Shown: piece after piece, positions 1 to 9,524 of the stretch
How the letters are laid out: every line of letters begins with the position of its first letter
Numbering within the stretch: position 1 is the first letter of the stretch
Assembly: GCA_046732855.1 (NCBI GenBank)
Contig: JBKPNX010000102.1
Span: 14,338 to 78,337, forward strand
Length of the DNA: 64,000 nt
From: JBKPNX01 sp046732855
GTDB lineage: Bacteria > Pseudomonadota > Alphaproteobacteria > Geminicoccales > Geminicoccaceae
Reading direction: 5' to 3'
Position numbers and translations under genes: made by a program
The notes under the pieces: model-generated
Told to the model about the DNA's origin: nothing
What the model saw: only the letters and a program-made list of their open reading frames with translations
Databases searched by the model: none

Positions 1-540
1 GATTAGTCTATGGAACTCTTCTTTATCCAATTCTTTTATGTGGAAGGTGTTTTGCGTCGGCCCTCCTTCTGAATACACATCGCGGTCGGGTGAGGAGATG
101 ACAAGAAGGCCATCCGCCTTCAATACGCGCTTAATCTCACGCAGGAAAGCTTCGTGCTCGGCAAAGTGTTCGATGGTTTCGAAGCTGACGACAACGTCCA
201 TAGACCCGTCCGCAATCGGAATCCGGGTCGCGGAGCCGCACTTATATGAAAGATTGTGAGATGCATAGGTCTGGTTAGCGAACTGCACACTTTCCGCATC
301 TACATCAACACCGACGACAGTACGTGCTACCTGAGCGAGCAGCGCACTCCCATACCCTTCACCTGACGCCACATCGAGCACATCTTTTCCCGTACATAGC
401 TGCCGCGCGAATAAATAACGGTGGAGATGCTCGTGCTCGATCTCCCCTTCGACTCCCGGCGTAAAGCGTTCACCCGTGAACTGCATGGGGTGCTCTGGCG
501 TGGGAAGGCTCGGGACCTTGGTTTCGGCCAGGTCGCTCAT
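1..540 (-). CDS. Class I SAM-dependent methyltransferase, 3' end beyond window
   Basis: This open frame has no stop from the ATG at 540 to the window edge (180 codons), so the C-terminus is missing. Reading it directly gives a SAM-binding motif I of the form VLDVASGEGYGSALL at about residues 54-68. An acidic motif II (VVGVDVDAES) and a motif with DVVVSFETIEHF follow, the typical layout of a Methyltransf_11/25 small-molecule methyltransferase. The acceptor cannot be read from the sequence. It is divergent from the epimerase gene that starts 96 bases away and borders a dTDP-rhamnose locus, so methylation of a glycan or of a nucleotide sugar is a reasonable inference. The family call is sound; the substrate is unknown. 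Confidence 0.85.
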   Translation of the reverse strand, partial: MSDLAETKVPSLPTPEHPMQFTGERFTPGVEGEIEHEHLHRYLFARQLCTGKDVLDVASGEGYGSALLAQVARTVVGVDVDAESVQFANQTYASHNLSYKCGSATRIPIADGSMDVVVSFETIEHFAEHEAFLREIKRVLKADGLLVISSPDRDVYSEGGPTQNTFHIKELDKEEFHRLI

Positions 541-636
541 CTCACCAGATATTTCAACTTAAACCACCCTCACACAAACTCCTGTACGTCCGCCATCCCG
601 CTATGGCAGCCTGCCACCGGAGTGGGGTGCCTACGG

Positions 637-1557
637 ATGATACTGTTGATCGGCGGCAACGGGTTCATCGGCCGGCACGTTGCCGCGCGGGTGCATGATC
701 GGGGCCTCACCGCGGTGGTCGTCACCCGGCGCGGCAGGGCAGGGGAGGCAGATGGCGGCGGCACGGCGCCGGTCGTCGATGCCGAGGCGTTCGCAGGGGT
801 CGCGGGCGACCGCTTGCTGGCCGAAGCCGAAGCGATTGTTTATCTGGCGAGCGGCAGCGTGCCCTCGACCTTCGCGGCGGAGCCGTGGCGCGAGATCCCG
901 GTCAATGTCGACCCGGCCGCCCGCCTTTTTGCGCGGTGCGCAGCGACGAATCGGTCCGCTAAGCTCGTTCTGATCTCCTCGGGCGGCACTGTCTATGGCC
1001 GAACATCGGGCGCACCCGTGCCCGAGGACGCGCCGACCCGACCGATCTCGGGCTACGGGTTGGGCAAGCTGATGATCGAGCAGGCGCTTGCTTTCGTCGG
1101 CCGAACGCAAGGCTTGGCTTATAGCGTGCTGCGGGTCTCGAATGCGGTGGGCCGTTGGCAGAACAGCAACGCGCAGGGCATCGTCTCGATCGCCCTGCGT
1201 GCGGTGCGTAGTGGCACGCCGATCGACCTTTACGGGGGCGGCTTGCAGGTCCGGGACTATATCGACGCGGACGATGTCGCCGACGCGGTGCTGGCGGCCT
1301 GCCTGGATCGACGCCACGTGGATCGGATCTGGAACGTCGGTTCCGGAATCGGACGCTCCGTGGCCGAGATGATCCGCTTGGTCGGGGAGGTTACCGGACG
1401 GCGGGTGCCCGTCCGGCATCTGCCCGCCCGCTCGATCGACGTCCCCGCCATCGTGCTCGACTGCATGCGAATCCGATCCGACCTCGACTGGGCGGCCATC
1501 CGTCCGATCGAGGCGACGATCGCCGAGGTCTGGCGTTCGATGGGCCGCGGACGCTAG
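637..1557 (+). CDS. NAD-dependent epimerase/dehydratase, extended SDR family
   Basis: The product is about 306 residues. The N-terminal Rossmann motif GGNGFIG sits at residues 5-11, and the SDR catalytic set follows as LISSGGTVYG and a YxxxK motif (GYGLGKLMIEQ) near residues 130-150. A later VRDYIDADDVADAV stretch is typical of nucleotide-sugar epimerases and dehydratases of the GalE/RmlB fold. I chose the ATG at 637 because it begins MILLIGGNGFIG directly; the open frame extends upstream to 421, but that part overlaps the divergent methyltransferase and has no domain content. It probably interconverts a nucleotide sugar for the neighbouring polysaccharide locus. The exact substrate is not determined. 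It is convergent with rfbA. Confidence 0.88.
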   Translation: MILLIGGNGFIGRHVAARVHDRGLTAVVVTRRGRAGEADGGGTAPVVDAEAFAGVAGDRLLAEAEAIVYLASGSVPSTFAAEPWREIPVNVDPAARLFARCAATNRSAKLVLISSGGTVYGRTSGAPVPEDAPTRPISGYGLGKLMIEQALAFVGRTQGLAYSVLRVSNAVGRWQNSNAQGIVSIALRAVRSGTPIDLYGGGLQVRDYIDADDVADAVLAACLDRRHVDRIWNVGSGIGRSVAEMIRLVGEVTGRRVPVRHLPARSIDVPAIVLDCMRIRSDLDWAAIRPIEATIAEVWRSMGRGR

Positions 1558-1678
1558 GCGAACGGCACGGGCAGGAAGGAACGTAGTAGTCTTGAAAGTA
1601 GGGAGCCGCGGGAGCCGAAACGGCCGCACGGCTGTCGGGTTCCCGAACCCCACCGATCGCACTTCCGCCGAATCCGGG

Positions 1679-2581
1679 TCAGGCCGCCGTTGACGCGGTC
1701 GGGTTCAGCGCCTCGTGCTCGCGCAGAATGCCGTCGAGATAGCGGCCATAGGCGCTGTTGCGCAATGGCTGGGCGAGGCGGCGGAGCTGGGTCGCGCCGA
1801 TCAGGCCGGTCTGGAAGGCGACTTCCTCGATGCAGGCGATCTTCAGGCCCTGGCGCTCCTCCACCGTCTGCACGAAGGTCGCGGCGTGGAGCAGCGAGTC
1901 GCAGGTACCGGTGTCGAGCCAGGCGAAGCCGCGCCCCATGCACTCGACCTGCAGGCTCCTATCCTCGAGATACAACCGATTGAGGTCGGTGATCTCGAGT
2001 TCGCCGCGCGCCGATGGCGATAACCGAGCGGCAAAATCTGCAGCGCGGCCGTCATAGAAGTAGAGGCCGGTGATGGCGTAGTTCGACCGGGGGCGCAGCG
2101 GCTTCTCCTCCAGACTGATGGCGCGGCCGTGGCCGTCGAACTCGACCACGCCGTAGCGCTCGGGATCGCTCACCCGGTAGGCGAAGATGGTCGCGCCGCG
2201 CTCGCAACGGGCGGCGTGCCGCAGCAGCTCCGGCAGGCCATGGCCGAAAAAGATGTTGTCGCCAAGGATGAGGCAGCAGCGCTCACCGCCGACGAAGTCA
2301 TGGCCGATCAGCAAGGCCTGAGCAAGGCCCTCGGGCCGGGGCTGCGCGGCGTAGGAAAGCTTGAGCCCCCACTGCCGACCGTCCTGGAGCAGCGCCTGGA
2401 AAGCCGGCCGGTCGTGGGGCGTGGTGATGATCAGGATGTCCGTGATTCCCGCCAGCATCAGGGTCGAGAGCGGGTAGTAGATCAACGGCTTATCGTACAC
2501 CGGCAGCAGCTGCTTGCTGGTCGAGCGGGTGATCGGATACAGCCGGGTGCCGGACCCGCCTGCGAGGATGATGCCCTTCAT
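1679..2581 (-). CDS. rfbA: Glucose-1-phosphate thymidylyltransferase
   Basis: The 300-residue product makes dTDP-glucose from dTTP and glucose-1-phosphate, the first step of dTDP-L-rhamnose synthesis. It begins MKGIILAGGSGTRLYP, the canonical nucleotidyltransferase signature, followed by LLPVYDKPLIYYPLS and ILGDNIFFGHGL, all hallmarks of RmlA. Length matches the family (about 290-300). The ATG at 2581 is chosen because it starts the canonical motif; an in-frame ATG at 2602 (MKTVKAP) is possible. It is the last gene of the minus-strand order rfbC-rfbB-rfbD-rfbA, with 94 bases separating it from rfbD. Confidence 0.97.
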   Translation of the reverse strand: MKGIILAGGSGTRLYPITRSTSKQLLPVYDKPLIYYPLSTLMLAGITDILIITTPHDRPAFQALLQDGRQWGLKLSYAAQPRPEGLAQALLIGHDFVGGERCCLILGDNIFFGHGLPELLRHAARCERGATIFAYRVSDPERYGVVEFDGHGRAISLEEKPLRPRSNYAITGLYFYDGRAADFAARLSPSARGELEITDLNRLYLEDRSLQVECMGRGFAWLDTGTCDSLLHAATFVQTVEERQGLKIACIEEVAFQTGLIGATQLRRLAQPLRNSAYGRYLDGILREHEALNPTASTAA

Positions 2582-2675
2582 GGGTGCCTTGACCGTTTTC
2601 ATTGGAGCACGGGCCCGCCCGAAACCGAACCTCGATCTTGTAGCACCCTCGCGAGGTCGTTCCAAGATCGAACGG

Positions 2676-3605
2676 CTATGGTCCGGTTGAGGGGCCGATC
2701 CGTTCCGGCGGTAGGCGCGTCGCGAGGAGTTCTCGCACCACCACGTCCAGCCGCGCGGTCCACGGCCGACGCGGCAGAGCAAAGGTACGCTCGAAGCGGG
2801 TGCAGTCGAGGATCGAGGTCGCGGGTCGCCGCGCCGGCGTCGGGTAGTCGGCGGTGGCGATCGGCGTCACTTCCGGGCGGCGGCCCCAAAACGGTGCGGC
2901 GCGCTCGAAGATCGCCCGGGCGAAGCCGCACCAACTGGTCGAGCCGTGGCCGGCGAAGTGGTAGGTGCCGGATTCATTCGGGCGCGGGCCGATCAGCAGC
3001 TGGTGCGCGATGCCGAGGATGGCCTCGGCGACATCGGCCGCCCCGGTGGGGCAGCCCCACTGGTCGGCGACCACGTCGAGCCGCTCGCGCTCGCGCCCAA
3101 GACGTAGCATCGTTTTGACGAAATTCGTCCCATGTACGCCGAACACCCAGGAGGTGCGGAGGATCACATGGTGGTCGAGCCGCTCGCGGACGGCCTGCTC
3201 GCCCGCTGCCTTGCTCGCCCCGTAGACCCCCAGCGGCCGGACCGCATCGTCTTCGGTGTAGGCCGCCGGTTTGGCGCCGTCGAACACGTAGTCGGTGGAG
3301 AGATGGACGAGCCAAGCCCCGGCCGCGGCCGCGGCTTCGGCCAGATGGGCCGGACCATCGGCGTTGACGGCGAATGCCGCGTCCGGCTCCGATTCCGCGT
3401 GATCGACCGCGGTGTAGGCGGCGGCGTTGACGATCAGCATCGGCCGGTAGCGGTCGACGATGCGGCGCACCGCATCCCGATCCGTCACGTCGAGATCGAC
3501 GTGGCTGAGCCCGATCAGCGACAAGCCTGCGCGCCGCGCCTCAATCAGTTCGCGACCGATCTGGCCGCGGCAACCTGTGATCAGGACAGTCGCGTCGGCG
3601 GTCAT
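2676..3605 (-). CDS. rfbD: dTDP-4-dehydrorhamnose reductase
   Basis: This 309-residue SDR catalyses the NADPH-dependent last step to dTDP-L-rhamnose. The nucleotide-binding motif LITGCRGQIGREL lies near the N-terminus. It is followed by NAAAYTAVDHAE, LSTDYVFDG, and the YxxxK motif in YGASKAAGEQAV, which is the normal RmlD pattern. The ATG at 3605 overlaps the rfbB stop codon in an ATGA arrangement, which suggests translational coupling and fixes the start. A longer frame to 3674 exists but overlaps rfbB and adds no domain. Confidence 0.97.
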   Translation of the reverse strand: MTADATVLITGCRGQIGRELIEARRAGLSLIGLSHVDLDVTDRDAVRRIVDRYRPMLIVNAAAYTAVDHAESEPDAAFAVNADGPAHLAEAAAAAGAWLVHLSTDYVFDGAKPAAYTEDDAVRPLGVYGASKAAGEQAVRERLDHHVILRTSWVFGVHGTNFVKTMLRLGRERERLDVVADQWGCPTGAADVAEAILGIAHQLLIGPRPNESGTYHFAGHGSTSWCGFARAIFERAAPFWGRRPEVTPIATADYPTPARRPATSILDCTRFERTFALPRRPWTARLDVVVRELLATRLPPERIGPSTGP

Positions 3606-4675
3606 CCGGTGGACCGTAGGGAACTCAAACCCAGCCGACGGCCGTCGTAGCGCTGACGCATCTTCTCCCACCACTCCCGATTGGCGAGATACCAGGCGAC
3701 CGTCTTGCGCAGTCCGGTGCCGAAGGTCTCGCTCGGCGCCCAGCCCAGGTCGCGTGTCAGCTTCGAAGCGTCGATCGCGTAGCGCTGGTCGTGTCCGGGA
3801 CGGTCCTCGACAAAAGTGATCAGGCTGCGGCGGGAGCCCGCGCGGGGCTCGGGCGCCATCTCGTCGACCAGGTCGCAGACCGCTTCGACCACATCGATGT
3901 TGCGCATCTCGTTGTTGCCGCCGACGTTATAGGTCTCGCCGACCGCGCCGCGGGTGATGATGGTCAGGAGCGCCCGGGCGTGATCCTCGACGTACAGCCA
4001 GTCGCGCACATTCAGGCCTCGTCCGTAGACCGGCAGCGGCTGGCGCTGCAGGGCGTTCAAGGTCATCAAAGGTATCAGCTTCTCGGGGAACTGGAACGGG
4101 CCGTAGTTGTTGGAGCAGTTGCTGATCACCACCGGCAGGCCGAAAGTCCTATACCATGCGCGCACGAGGTGGTCGGAGCTCGCCTTGCTGGCGGAATAAG
4201 GCGAGCTGGGCTGGTACGCGGTCTGCTCCGTGAACCGTCCGATCTCCCCCAGCGAGCCGTAGACCTCGTCGGTCGAGACATGATGAAACCGGAACCGGTC
4301 GCGGCCTGAGGCGGACAGATTGCGCCAATAACTCAGGCTCGCCTCGAGAAGGGTGTACGTGCCGATGATGTTGGTCTGGATGAATTCGGCCGGGCTGTCG
4401 ACCGAACGGTCGACGTGGCTTTCGGCCGCGAGGTGCATCACCGCGTGCGGCCGACATTCCTCAAACAGGCGGTCGATGGCGCGTGGATTGCAGATGTCGA
4501 CCTGCTCGAACCGATAGCGTGGATTCTCGGCAACCATCGCCAATGCGTCAGGATTCGCGGCGTAGGTCAGTTTGTCGACGTTGATCACGGTCGTATCCGT
4601 GTCCGCTAGCAGATAGCGGACGACGGCCGAGCCGATGAACCCGGCTCCGCCGGTGACCAACAGGGTTCCGATCAT
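3602..4675 (-). CDS. rfbB: dTDP-glucose 4,6-dehydratase
   Basis: The 357-residue enzyme converts dTDP-glucose to dTDP-4-dehydro-6-deoxyglucose using bound NAD. It starts MIGTLLVTGGAGFIGSAVVR with the GxxGxxG motif and carries HLAAESHVDRS, STDEVYGSLG with the catalytic Asp-Glu pair, and YSASKASSDHLVRAW with the YxxxK motif. All are diagnostic for RmlB. Length matches the family. Its stop overlaps the rfbD start by four bases, and rfbC lies 38 bases upstream, so the rhamnose genes form one transcript on the minus strand. Confidence 0.98.
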   Translation of the reverse strand: MIGTLLVTGGAGFIGSAVVRYLLADTDTTVINVDKLTYAANPDALAMVAENPRYRFEQVDICNPRAIDRLFEECRPHAVMHLAAESHVDRSVDSPAEFIQTNIIGTYTLLEASLSYWRNLSASGRDRFRFHHVSTDEVYGSLGEIGRFTEQTAYQPSSPYSASKASSDHLVRAWYRTFGLPVVISNCSNNYGPFQFPEKLIPLMTLNALQRQPLPVYGRGLNVRDWLYVEDHARALLTIITRGAVGETYNVGGNNEMRNIDVVEAVCDLVDEMAPEPRAGSRRSLITFVEDRPGHDQRYAIDASKLTRDLGWAPSETFGTGLRKTVAWYLANREWWEKMRQRYDGRRLGLSSLRSTG

Positions 4676-4713
4676 GGGCGGGGAAATCCATGCATCAGCC
4701 GTGCCACGTCAGT

Positions 4714-5295
4714 CTACCGGGGGCGGCGACCTGAGAGGGCGTAGGCGAAGGGCGAAACGAGCTCGCTTAGCCGAGGCAGGCACCGATCTTTGGGCGACAT
4801 GACACACGCCTCCTCCGAGACCGGCCACTCGATCCCAAGCTGCGGATCATTCCAAAGGAGGCCGCGGTCGTGTTCGGGCGAATGATAGTTGGTGACCTTG
4901 TAGATGATCTCCGTATCCGCCTCTAAAGTGCAGAATCCGTGAGCAAAACCTATTGGCACCAGGATCTGTTTCCAGGCTTTGGCGCTGATCACTGCGGCGA
5001 CATGCTGGCCGTAGCTCGGCGATCCCTGGCGGAGGTCGACCGCTACATCCAGAATTCTTCCGTGGACGACCCGGATGAGCTTGTGCTGGGCGAAGGGCGG
5101 CGACTGATAGTGCAGCCCGCGGATTGTCCCTTTGGACCGGGACAGCGAATGGTTGTCCTGCACGAACTCCAGCTCGATTCCGAGATCGGCGAAGGTGCGA
5201 CGGTTATAGGTCTCCGAGACGAACCCACGCTGATCGCTAAACCGTTCCGGCTCCAAAATTTTCACATCCGGAATGCTGAGCGGAATGACGTTCAT
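4714..5295 (-). CDS. rfbC: dTDP-4-dehydrorhamnose 3,5-epimerase
   Basis: A 193-residue cupin epimerase. Recognisable elements are DQRGFVSETYN near the N-terminus, GTIRGLHYQSPPFAQ with the catalytic His, GRILDVAVDLRQGSP, and YKVTNYHSPEHDRGL with the catalytic Tyr. These are classical RmlC motifs. The ATG at 5295 is preceded by a GAAGAGAAC purine stretch at good spacing, so it is preferred over an in-frame extension to 5343. It is the first gene of the rhamnose operon; the following 500 bases upstream hold no recognised gene. Confidence 0.96.
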   Translation of the reverse strand: MNVIPLSIPDVKILEPERFSDQRGFVSETYNRRTFADLGIELEFVQDNHSLSRSKGTIRGLHYQSPPFAQHKLIRVVHGRILDVAVDLRQGSPSYGQHVAAVISAKAWKQILVPIGFAHGFCTLEADTEIIYKVTNYHSPEHDRGLLWNDPQLGIEWPVSEEACVMSPKDRCLPRLSELVSPFAYALSGRRPR

Positions 5296-5801
5296 CTGTT
5301 CTCTTCGACGCCGTTCAGATCCGGTCGGACGAAGCGCTGCCACCGCTCTTTGGGAGGTTCACATCAGTCATCACGGCGTGCTCTGTCTAGCAGGTTCGTT
5401 GTCCGCACAACAGCCTGTTGCCAGCTCAGGGAGGCTGAACGCTGCACGGCAGAACCATCGCCGACGCGAGCTCAGCGAATGGCAGCGCTGGATGGGGAGC
5501 AGGTCAGCTGGCTGCAATCTGTCGCGGCGGCTTAGATGCGCGGGCACCCGCGGCGAGTTGGCCTTTGAGGAGGTCAAACCGTACTACGGCGCTTCGCGTT
5601 TGGCCCTCTCGGCCAAGAAGGTGTCGGTCGACCCGCAAAGTCCAACAACTGCAGACAACCCCAACCATGGCCCCGACCCGCACTTCTTAGACGCCCTTCA
5701 TGGGCCGACGATCCCGCCGAGATTACAGCCGGGGCGACGCGGCATCTGGCGCAGAAGTCGGGCCATCGGGATGGCCCTTTCCTCATCGGCAAGGCAAATA
5801 T
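5296..5801. other. Gene-free stretch between rfbC and the asnB-like gene
   Basis: About 500 bases without a coding region I can support. Short open frames on both strands have no recognisable motifs or convincing ribosome sites. It presumably holds the rfbC promoter, but I could not pick a convincing one by eye. No terminator with a T-run was seen downstream of the asnB-like gene. Confidence 0.5.
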
Positions 5802-7838
5802 CTACGCCTGAGCAGCGGCCGACGGCGCATCGCCACAGGCCTGAGCGGGTTCGCCGGCCTGGTCGGCATAAGCTTCGCCCGCTATCGGTGAGGGAGCGGG
5901 TGCAGAGCCGGCCGTGCGGCTCACGGTCGCGCATTGCCAGTGCTCGTGCCAGGCCTGGAACATCAGAAGGCGCCACAGCAGCTCCGGACGATCGCGCTGG
6001 CCGGACAGATGCTGCTGCCAGAGCGCCCGCACCGCTGCCGGTTGCAGGTAGCCCTCCTGCGCCATCTTGCGCTCGTCGAGCAGCGTCTCGGCCCACTCCT
6101 GCAGTGGCGCCCGCAGCCAGGCGCCGATTGGCACGCCGAAGCCGCGCTTGGGCCGCTCGAACAGAGGGCGCGGCAGGTAGCGCTCCAGCACGGCCTTGAG
6201 CACGCGTTTCGCGCCACCCCGGCCTGCGCGATAGGGCAGCGGCAGGGACCAGGCGAGTTCGACCACCCGGTGGTCGAGGAGCGGGCAACGCACCTCGAGG
6301 CTCGCCGCCATGCTCGCCCGGTCGATCTTGACCAGGCAGTCGTCGGGCAAATAGCCGGCGAAATCCAGGTACATCATCGCCTGCACCGGCTGGCGCAGGT
6401 CCGGCCAAGTGTGCCGATCGGCGAGGAGATGTGACACGCCACTCGCGCCACGCACCAGCCGCGCCGGCTGGTCCATCCGAATTCGCTCGTTCACGAACGC
6501 GTCGAGCGCATCGGCGGCGCCGATGCCGGCGGCGCGTCTGGCGACCTTGCTCAGCCATTTCGGCCCGTCCAGACGCTGATCCAGCGCTCCCGCCAACGCC
6601 TCGATTCCTCTGCGCGCAGGGGCCGGCCAACGCTGCAGGCGACGCCATAGCTCCAGGGTGCGGCGGTAGCGCTGATAGCCGGCGAACAGCTCGTCCCCGC
6701 CGTCGCCCGTGAGCGCCACGGTGACGTCGTTCCGGGCGAGGCGGCAAACCAAGGCGGTCGGGATCTGGGACGGATCCGCGAACGGCTCGTCGTACATTGC
6801 CGGCAGTTCGGGCACCAGCGCCAGACTGTCCTCCGGCCCGACGTAGAGCTCGCTGTGGCTGCTGCCGAGATGGGCCGCAACTGCCCTGGCGAACGGCGCC
6901 TCGTCGTGCTTGGGCTCACGAAAGCCGATCGAGAAGGTGCGCACGGGCTTCGCGCTCGCGGCCTGCATCAGCGCGACGATGGCGGAGGAATCGATACCGC
7001 CCGAGAGCAGCGCCCCGAGCGGCACGTCCGCGATCATCCGCTCGCGCACGGCGTCACCCAGCACCGCGTCCAGCGCCGCCACGGCGTCGTCGAAGCTGCC
7101 CGAAAACGGCGCCCGATCGCCCGCCTCCACCACCTCCTTCGCCGACCACCACGTCTTGATCAGCGGCTCGTTCGCGCCACCCTCGGCAGCGACGCTGAGG
7201 ATCGCACCCGGCGGCAGCTTGCGGATGCGCCGGTAGATCGAATACGGCCCCGGGACCCAGCCCAGCTGGGCGAACAGGCCGAGCGCGCCGCGGTCGACCT
7301 CCCCGTCGAATGCGGGGTGGCGATGGAGCGCCTTGAGCTCCGACGCGAACAGGAACGTATTGTCGCACCAGCCGTAATAAAGCGGCTTCTTGCCCGCCCG
7401 ATCGCGCGCGAGCGTCAGCCGGCGCGCGTGGCGGTCCCACAGCGCAACGGCGAACATGCCGTGCAGGCGCGGCAGGGTCCGCTCAATGCCCCATTCGGCG
7501 ATCGCCGCGAGCAGCACTTCCGTGTCGGAATGGCCCCGGAAGGGATGGCCGTGCTGCTCCAGGATCTGGCGCACGTCCCGGAAATTGTAGATCTCGCCGT
7601 TGTAGGTGATGACGAAGCGGCCACAGGCGGAGGTCATCGGCTGGCCGCCGGCTGCGGACAGATCGATGACCGAGAGTCGGCGATGGCCGAACGCGAGGCC
7701 CGCGGCAGCATCGACCCAGCGGCCGGCGTCATCCGGTCCGCGGTGGCGAAGCGTCGCCGCCATGGCGTCGACAATGGCGCTCAGCTGCTTCGCCGGCGCG
7801 TCAGGCCGGGGATGAAGAAAACCACAGATCCCGCACAC
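5802..7838 (-). CDS. asnB: Asparagine synthetase-type glutamine amidotransferase
   Basis: The product is about 678 residues with an N-terminal class II glutaminase domain and a C-terminal ATP-dependent synthetase domain. The start matters: the GTG at 7838 gives Met-Cys-Gly-Ile-Cys-Gly-Phe, placing the nucleophilic Cys at position 2 as the Ntn-hydrolase fold needs, while the longer TTG frame from 7856 would bury it. The glutaminase region has HRRLSVIDLS and FVITYNGEIYNF; the synthetase region has the PP-loop ALLSGGIDSSAIVAL and SIGFREPKHDE. The location between rhamnose genes and a glycosyltransferase is typical of the AsnB-like proteins found in polysaccharide clusters, where they may amidate a uronic acid rather than make asparagine. 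That role is inferred from context only. Confidence 0.9.
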   Translation of the reverse strand: MCGICGFLHPRPDAPAKQLSAIVDAMAATLRHRGPDDAGRWVDAAAGLAFGHRRLSVIDLSAAGGQPMTSACGRFVITYNGEIYNFRDVRQILEQHGHPFRGHSDTEVLLAAIAEWGIERTLPRLHGMFAVALWDRHARRLTLARDRAGKKPLYYGWCDNTFLFASELKALHRHPAFDGEVDRGALGLFAQLGWVPGPYSIYRRIRKLPPGAILSVAAEGGANEPLIKTWWSAKEVVEAGDRAPFSGSFDDAVAALDAVLGDAVRERMIADVPLGALLSGGIDSSAIVALMQAASAKPVRTFSIGFREPKHDEAPFARAVAAHLGSSHSELYVGPEDSLALVPELPAMYDEPFADPSQIPTALVCRLARNDVTVALTGDGGDELFAGYQRYRRTLELWRRLQRWPAPARRGIEALAGALDQRLDGPKWLSKVARRAAGIGAADALDAFVNERIRMDQPARLVRGASGVSHLLADRHTWPDLRQPVQAMMYLDFAGYLPDDCLVKIDRASMAASLEVRCPLLDHRVVELAWSLPLPYRAGRGGAKRVLKAVLERYLPRPLFERPKRGFGVPIGAWLRAPLQEWAETLLDERKMAQEGYLQPAAVRALWQQHLSGQRDRPELLWRLLMFQAWHEHWQCATVSRTAGSAPAPSPIAGEAYADQAGEPAQACGDAPSAAAQA

Positions 7839-7852
7839 CCGGCCGTCTCGCC

Positions 7853-9142
7853 TCAAACCGCGGCGCGAGATGGCTCAGCGTCACCGGCGAGCCGACTGCG
7901 CCGAGGATCGCCGAGCATGACACGCTCGTAGTGCGCGACTGCACGCTCGACCGAGAAGTAGCCGGCGCGCTCGCGCAACGTCGCCGCTGGCGGCGGCGCG
8001 TCGAGGGTCGCGAGGATCGCCGCCGCGAGCGCCGCGTCGTCGCCAGGCGGCACCAGTGGGCCGTAGCGGCCGCCCGACAGGATTTCGGCGGGTCCACTGG
8101 GGCAGTCAGTGCTCACCACGGGGCAGCCGCATGCCATCGCCTGGATGAGGACGCCCGGCAGGCCTTCGTTGATCGATGACAAGGCGAATACCGCAGCGCG
8201 CGCCATATAAGCGAAGGGATTGGCGACGAATCCGGGGAGCGCCACATCGTCGGCTACACCGAGTTCACCGGCGAGCGCCTGCAGCGCGGCGACGCTCCTG
8301 GCGGTCTTCGCCTCGGTCTTGCCCTGGCCGAAAATCACGAGGCGCGCGCGCCGCGCGGGCCGCACCCGCGCGAACGCGCGTATCAGCGTCGGGTGGTCCT
8401 TGGCGCGGCCGAGCCTGCCCGCACTCATGATCACGGGCGGCGTCCCCGGCTGGAACCAGGGATGATCGACCGACTCCCTTTGTCCGGCGATCAGCTCTTC
8501 CGTCACCACCGGATTATAGATCGTGACGATCTGCGCGCGCGGCAGGCCGCTCCAGCGGGCCAGTTCATCGGCGACGCCGTCGGAGACGGCGACCACCGCC
8601 TCCGCCTGCCCGTACATGCGTCGGACCAGGCGCGGCAGGAACCGCCCGGACCACCCGCGCTGGAGATGGCCGTCGTGGAACGCATTGCGCTCCGTGACGA
8701 CTATCCGCGTGTCGACGCCAGCAAGGCGCCGCGCGAATAGCGCCTCGAGGTTTCGGTGCGTGTTCGCGGCGTACAGAGCATAGGGTCGGCGCGCCCCGAG
8801 CACTGCTGCGAGCGATCGCAGGTAACCAAGGGTTGACGAGGGCCGGGGCGCCAGCGCGATGCCGCCCAAAATCGCCCCAAGACGCGCAGGATCGCTCCGC
8901 AGCGCGAGCATGCGCCCCGACCAGACCGCCGACTGATCCAAGGCGACCAGCTCGACTCCCGGTGGCACCTGGTCACGCAGAGCGCCGCGCGGACGGCAGA
9001 CCAGCAGCTCGACAGCGTGGCCGCGGGCGGCCAGAGCGCCTGCGAGAGTGAGCGTGGACTTCTGGGCCCCGCCACCCTCGAGATGGTCGAGATAGAAGGC
9101 GAACGTCCGCTCACGCGGCGCGTGCCCGGGCGCTTGATTCAC
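7853..9142 (-). CDS. Glycosyltransferase group 1 (GT4-like)
   Basis: A glycosyltransferase of about 429 residues with a GT-B fold. The N-terminal donor/acceptor region begins FAFYLDHLEGGGAQKS, a common GT4 opening with the glycine-rich loop. The C-terminal GT1 domain has SAGRLGRAKDHPTLIRAF and SINEGLPGVLIQAMACG, then PVVSTDCPSGPAEIL. The usual E-x7-E pair reads E...Q here, a tolerated variation. I chose the GTG at 9142 because the GT fold starts shortly after it; the frame is open to another GTG at 9196, and the true start is uncertain. It ends 14 bases before the asnB-like start, so both are probably co-transcribed. The sugar and acceptor cannot be told from the sequence. Confidence 0.87.
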   Translation of the reverse strand: MNQAPGHAPRERTFAFYLDHLEGGGAQKSTLTLAGALAARGHAVELLVCRPRGALRDQVPPGVELVALDQSAVWSGRMLALRSDPARLGAILGGIALAPRPSSTLGYLRSLAAVLGARRPYALYAANTHRNLEALFARRLAGVDTRIVVTERNAFHDGHLQRGWSGRFLPRLVRRMYGQAEAVVAVSDGVADELARWSGLPRAQIVTIYNPVVTEELIAGQRESVDHPWFQPGTPPVIMSAGRLGRAKDHPTLIRAFARVRPARRARLVIFGQGKTEAKTARSVAALQALAGELGVADDVALPGFVANPFAYMARAAVFALSSINEGLPGVLIQAMACGCPVVSTDCPSGPAEILSGGRYGPLVPPGDDAALAAAILATLDAPPPAATLRERAGYFSVERAVAHYERVMLGDPRRSRLAGDAEPSRAAV

Positions 9143-9524
9143 GCGCGCGACCCCGGTCGGGCAAGGACAACTCCGGCACGGCGCGGCGGAGCGCACGCGC
9201 GAGGGCCGCGCACGAACACGAGATCACAACCCGAATCGCGGGGATACCGCCGTGTACGCACCGCCAACTCCCACCCCAACCGACAAGACATGTGTTCTCG
9301 AGCGCTCGTCGCACACTCGTGGCTGCTCCGCAACTGCCCCCACCGCAGAACTGAGGGCCGATTTCGAACTCGCTCGGTCCGGAGTGCCGGGCGGGGTCGC
9401 AGCGTCGCCCCCGCGGTGACGGGTCAGGCGTTCCGCGCCGCTCCCTGCCACTCAAGGGTGCGGAGGACGCCAAGCTTGGATACCGAGCCAGGGCGGCTCA
9501 ACACACCCGGCGCGAACCGCGCCG
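9143..9524. other. Gene-free stretch upstream of the glycosyltransferase
   Basis: About 380 bases between the glycosyltransferase start and the small membrane-protein gene. Overlapping open frames exist on the minus strand but are rich in Arg, Pro and Ser, with no recognisable motif. I see no gene here; it probably contains the promoter of the glycosyltransferase-asnB pair. Confidence 0.45.
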
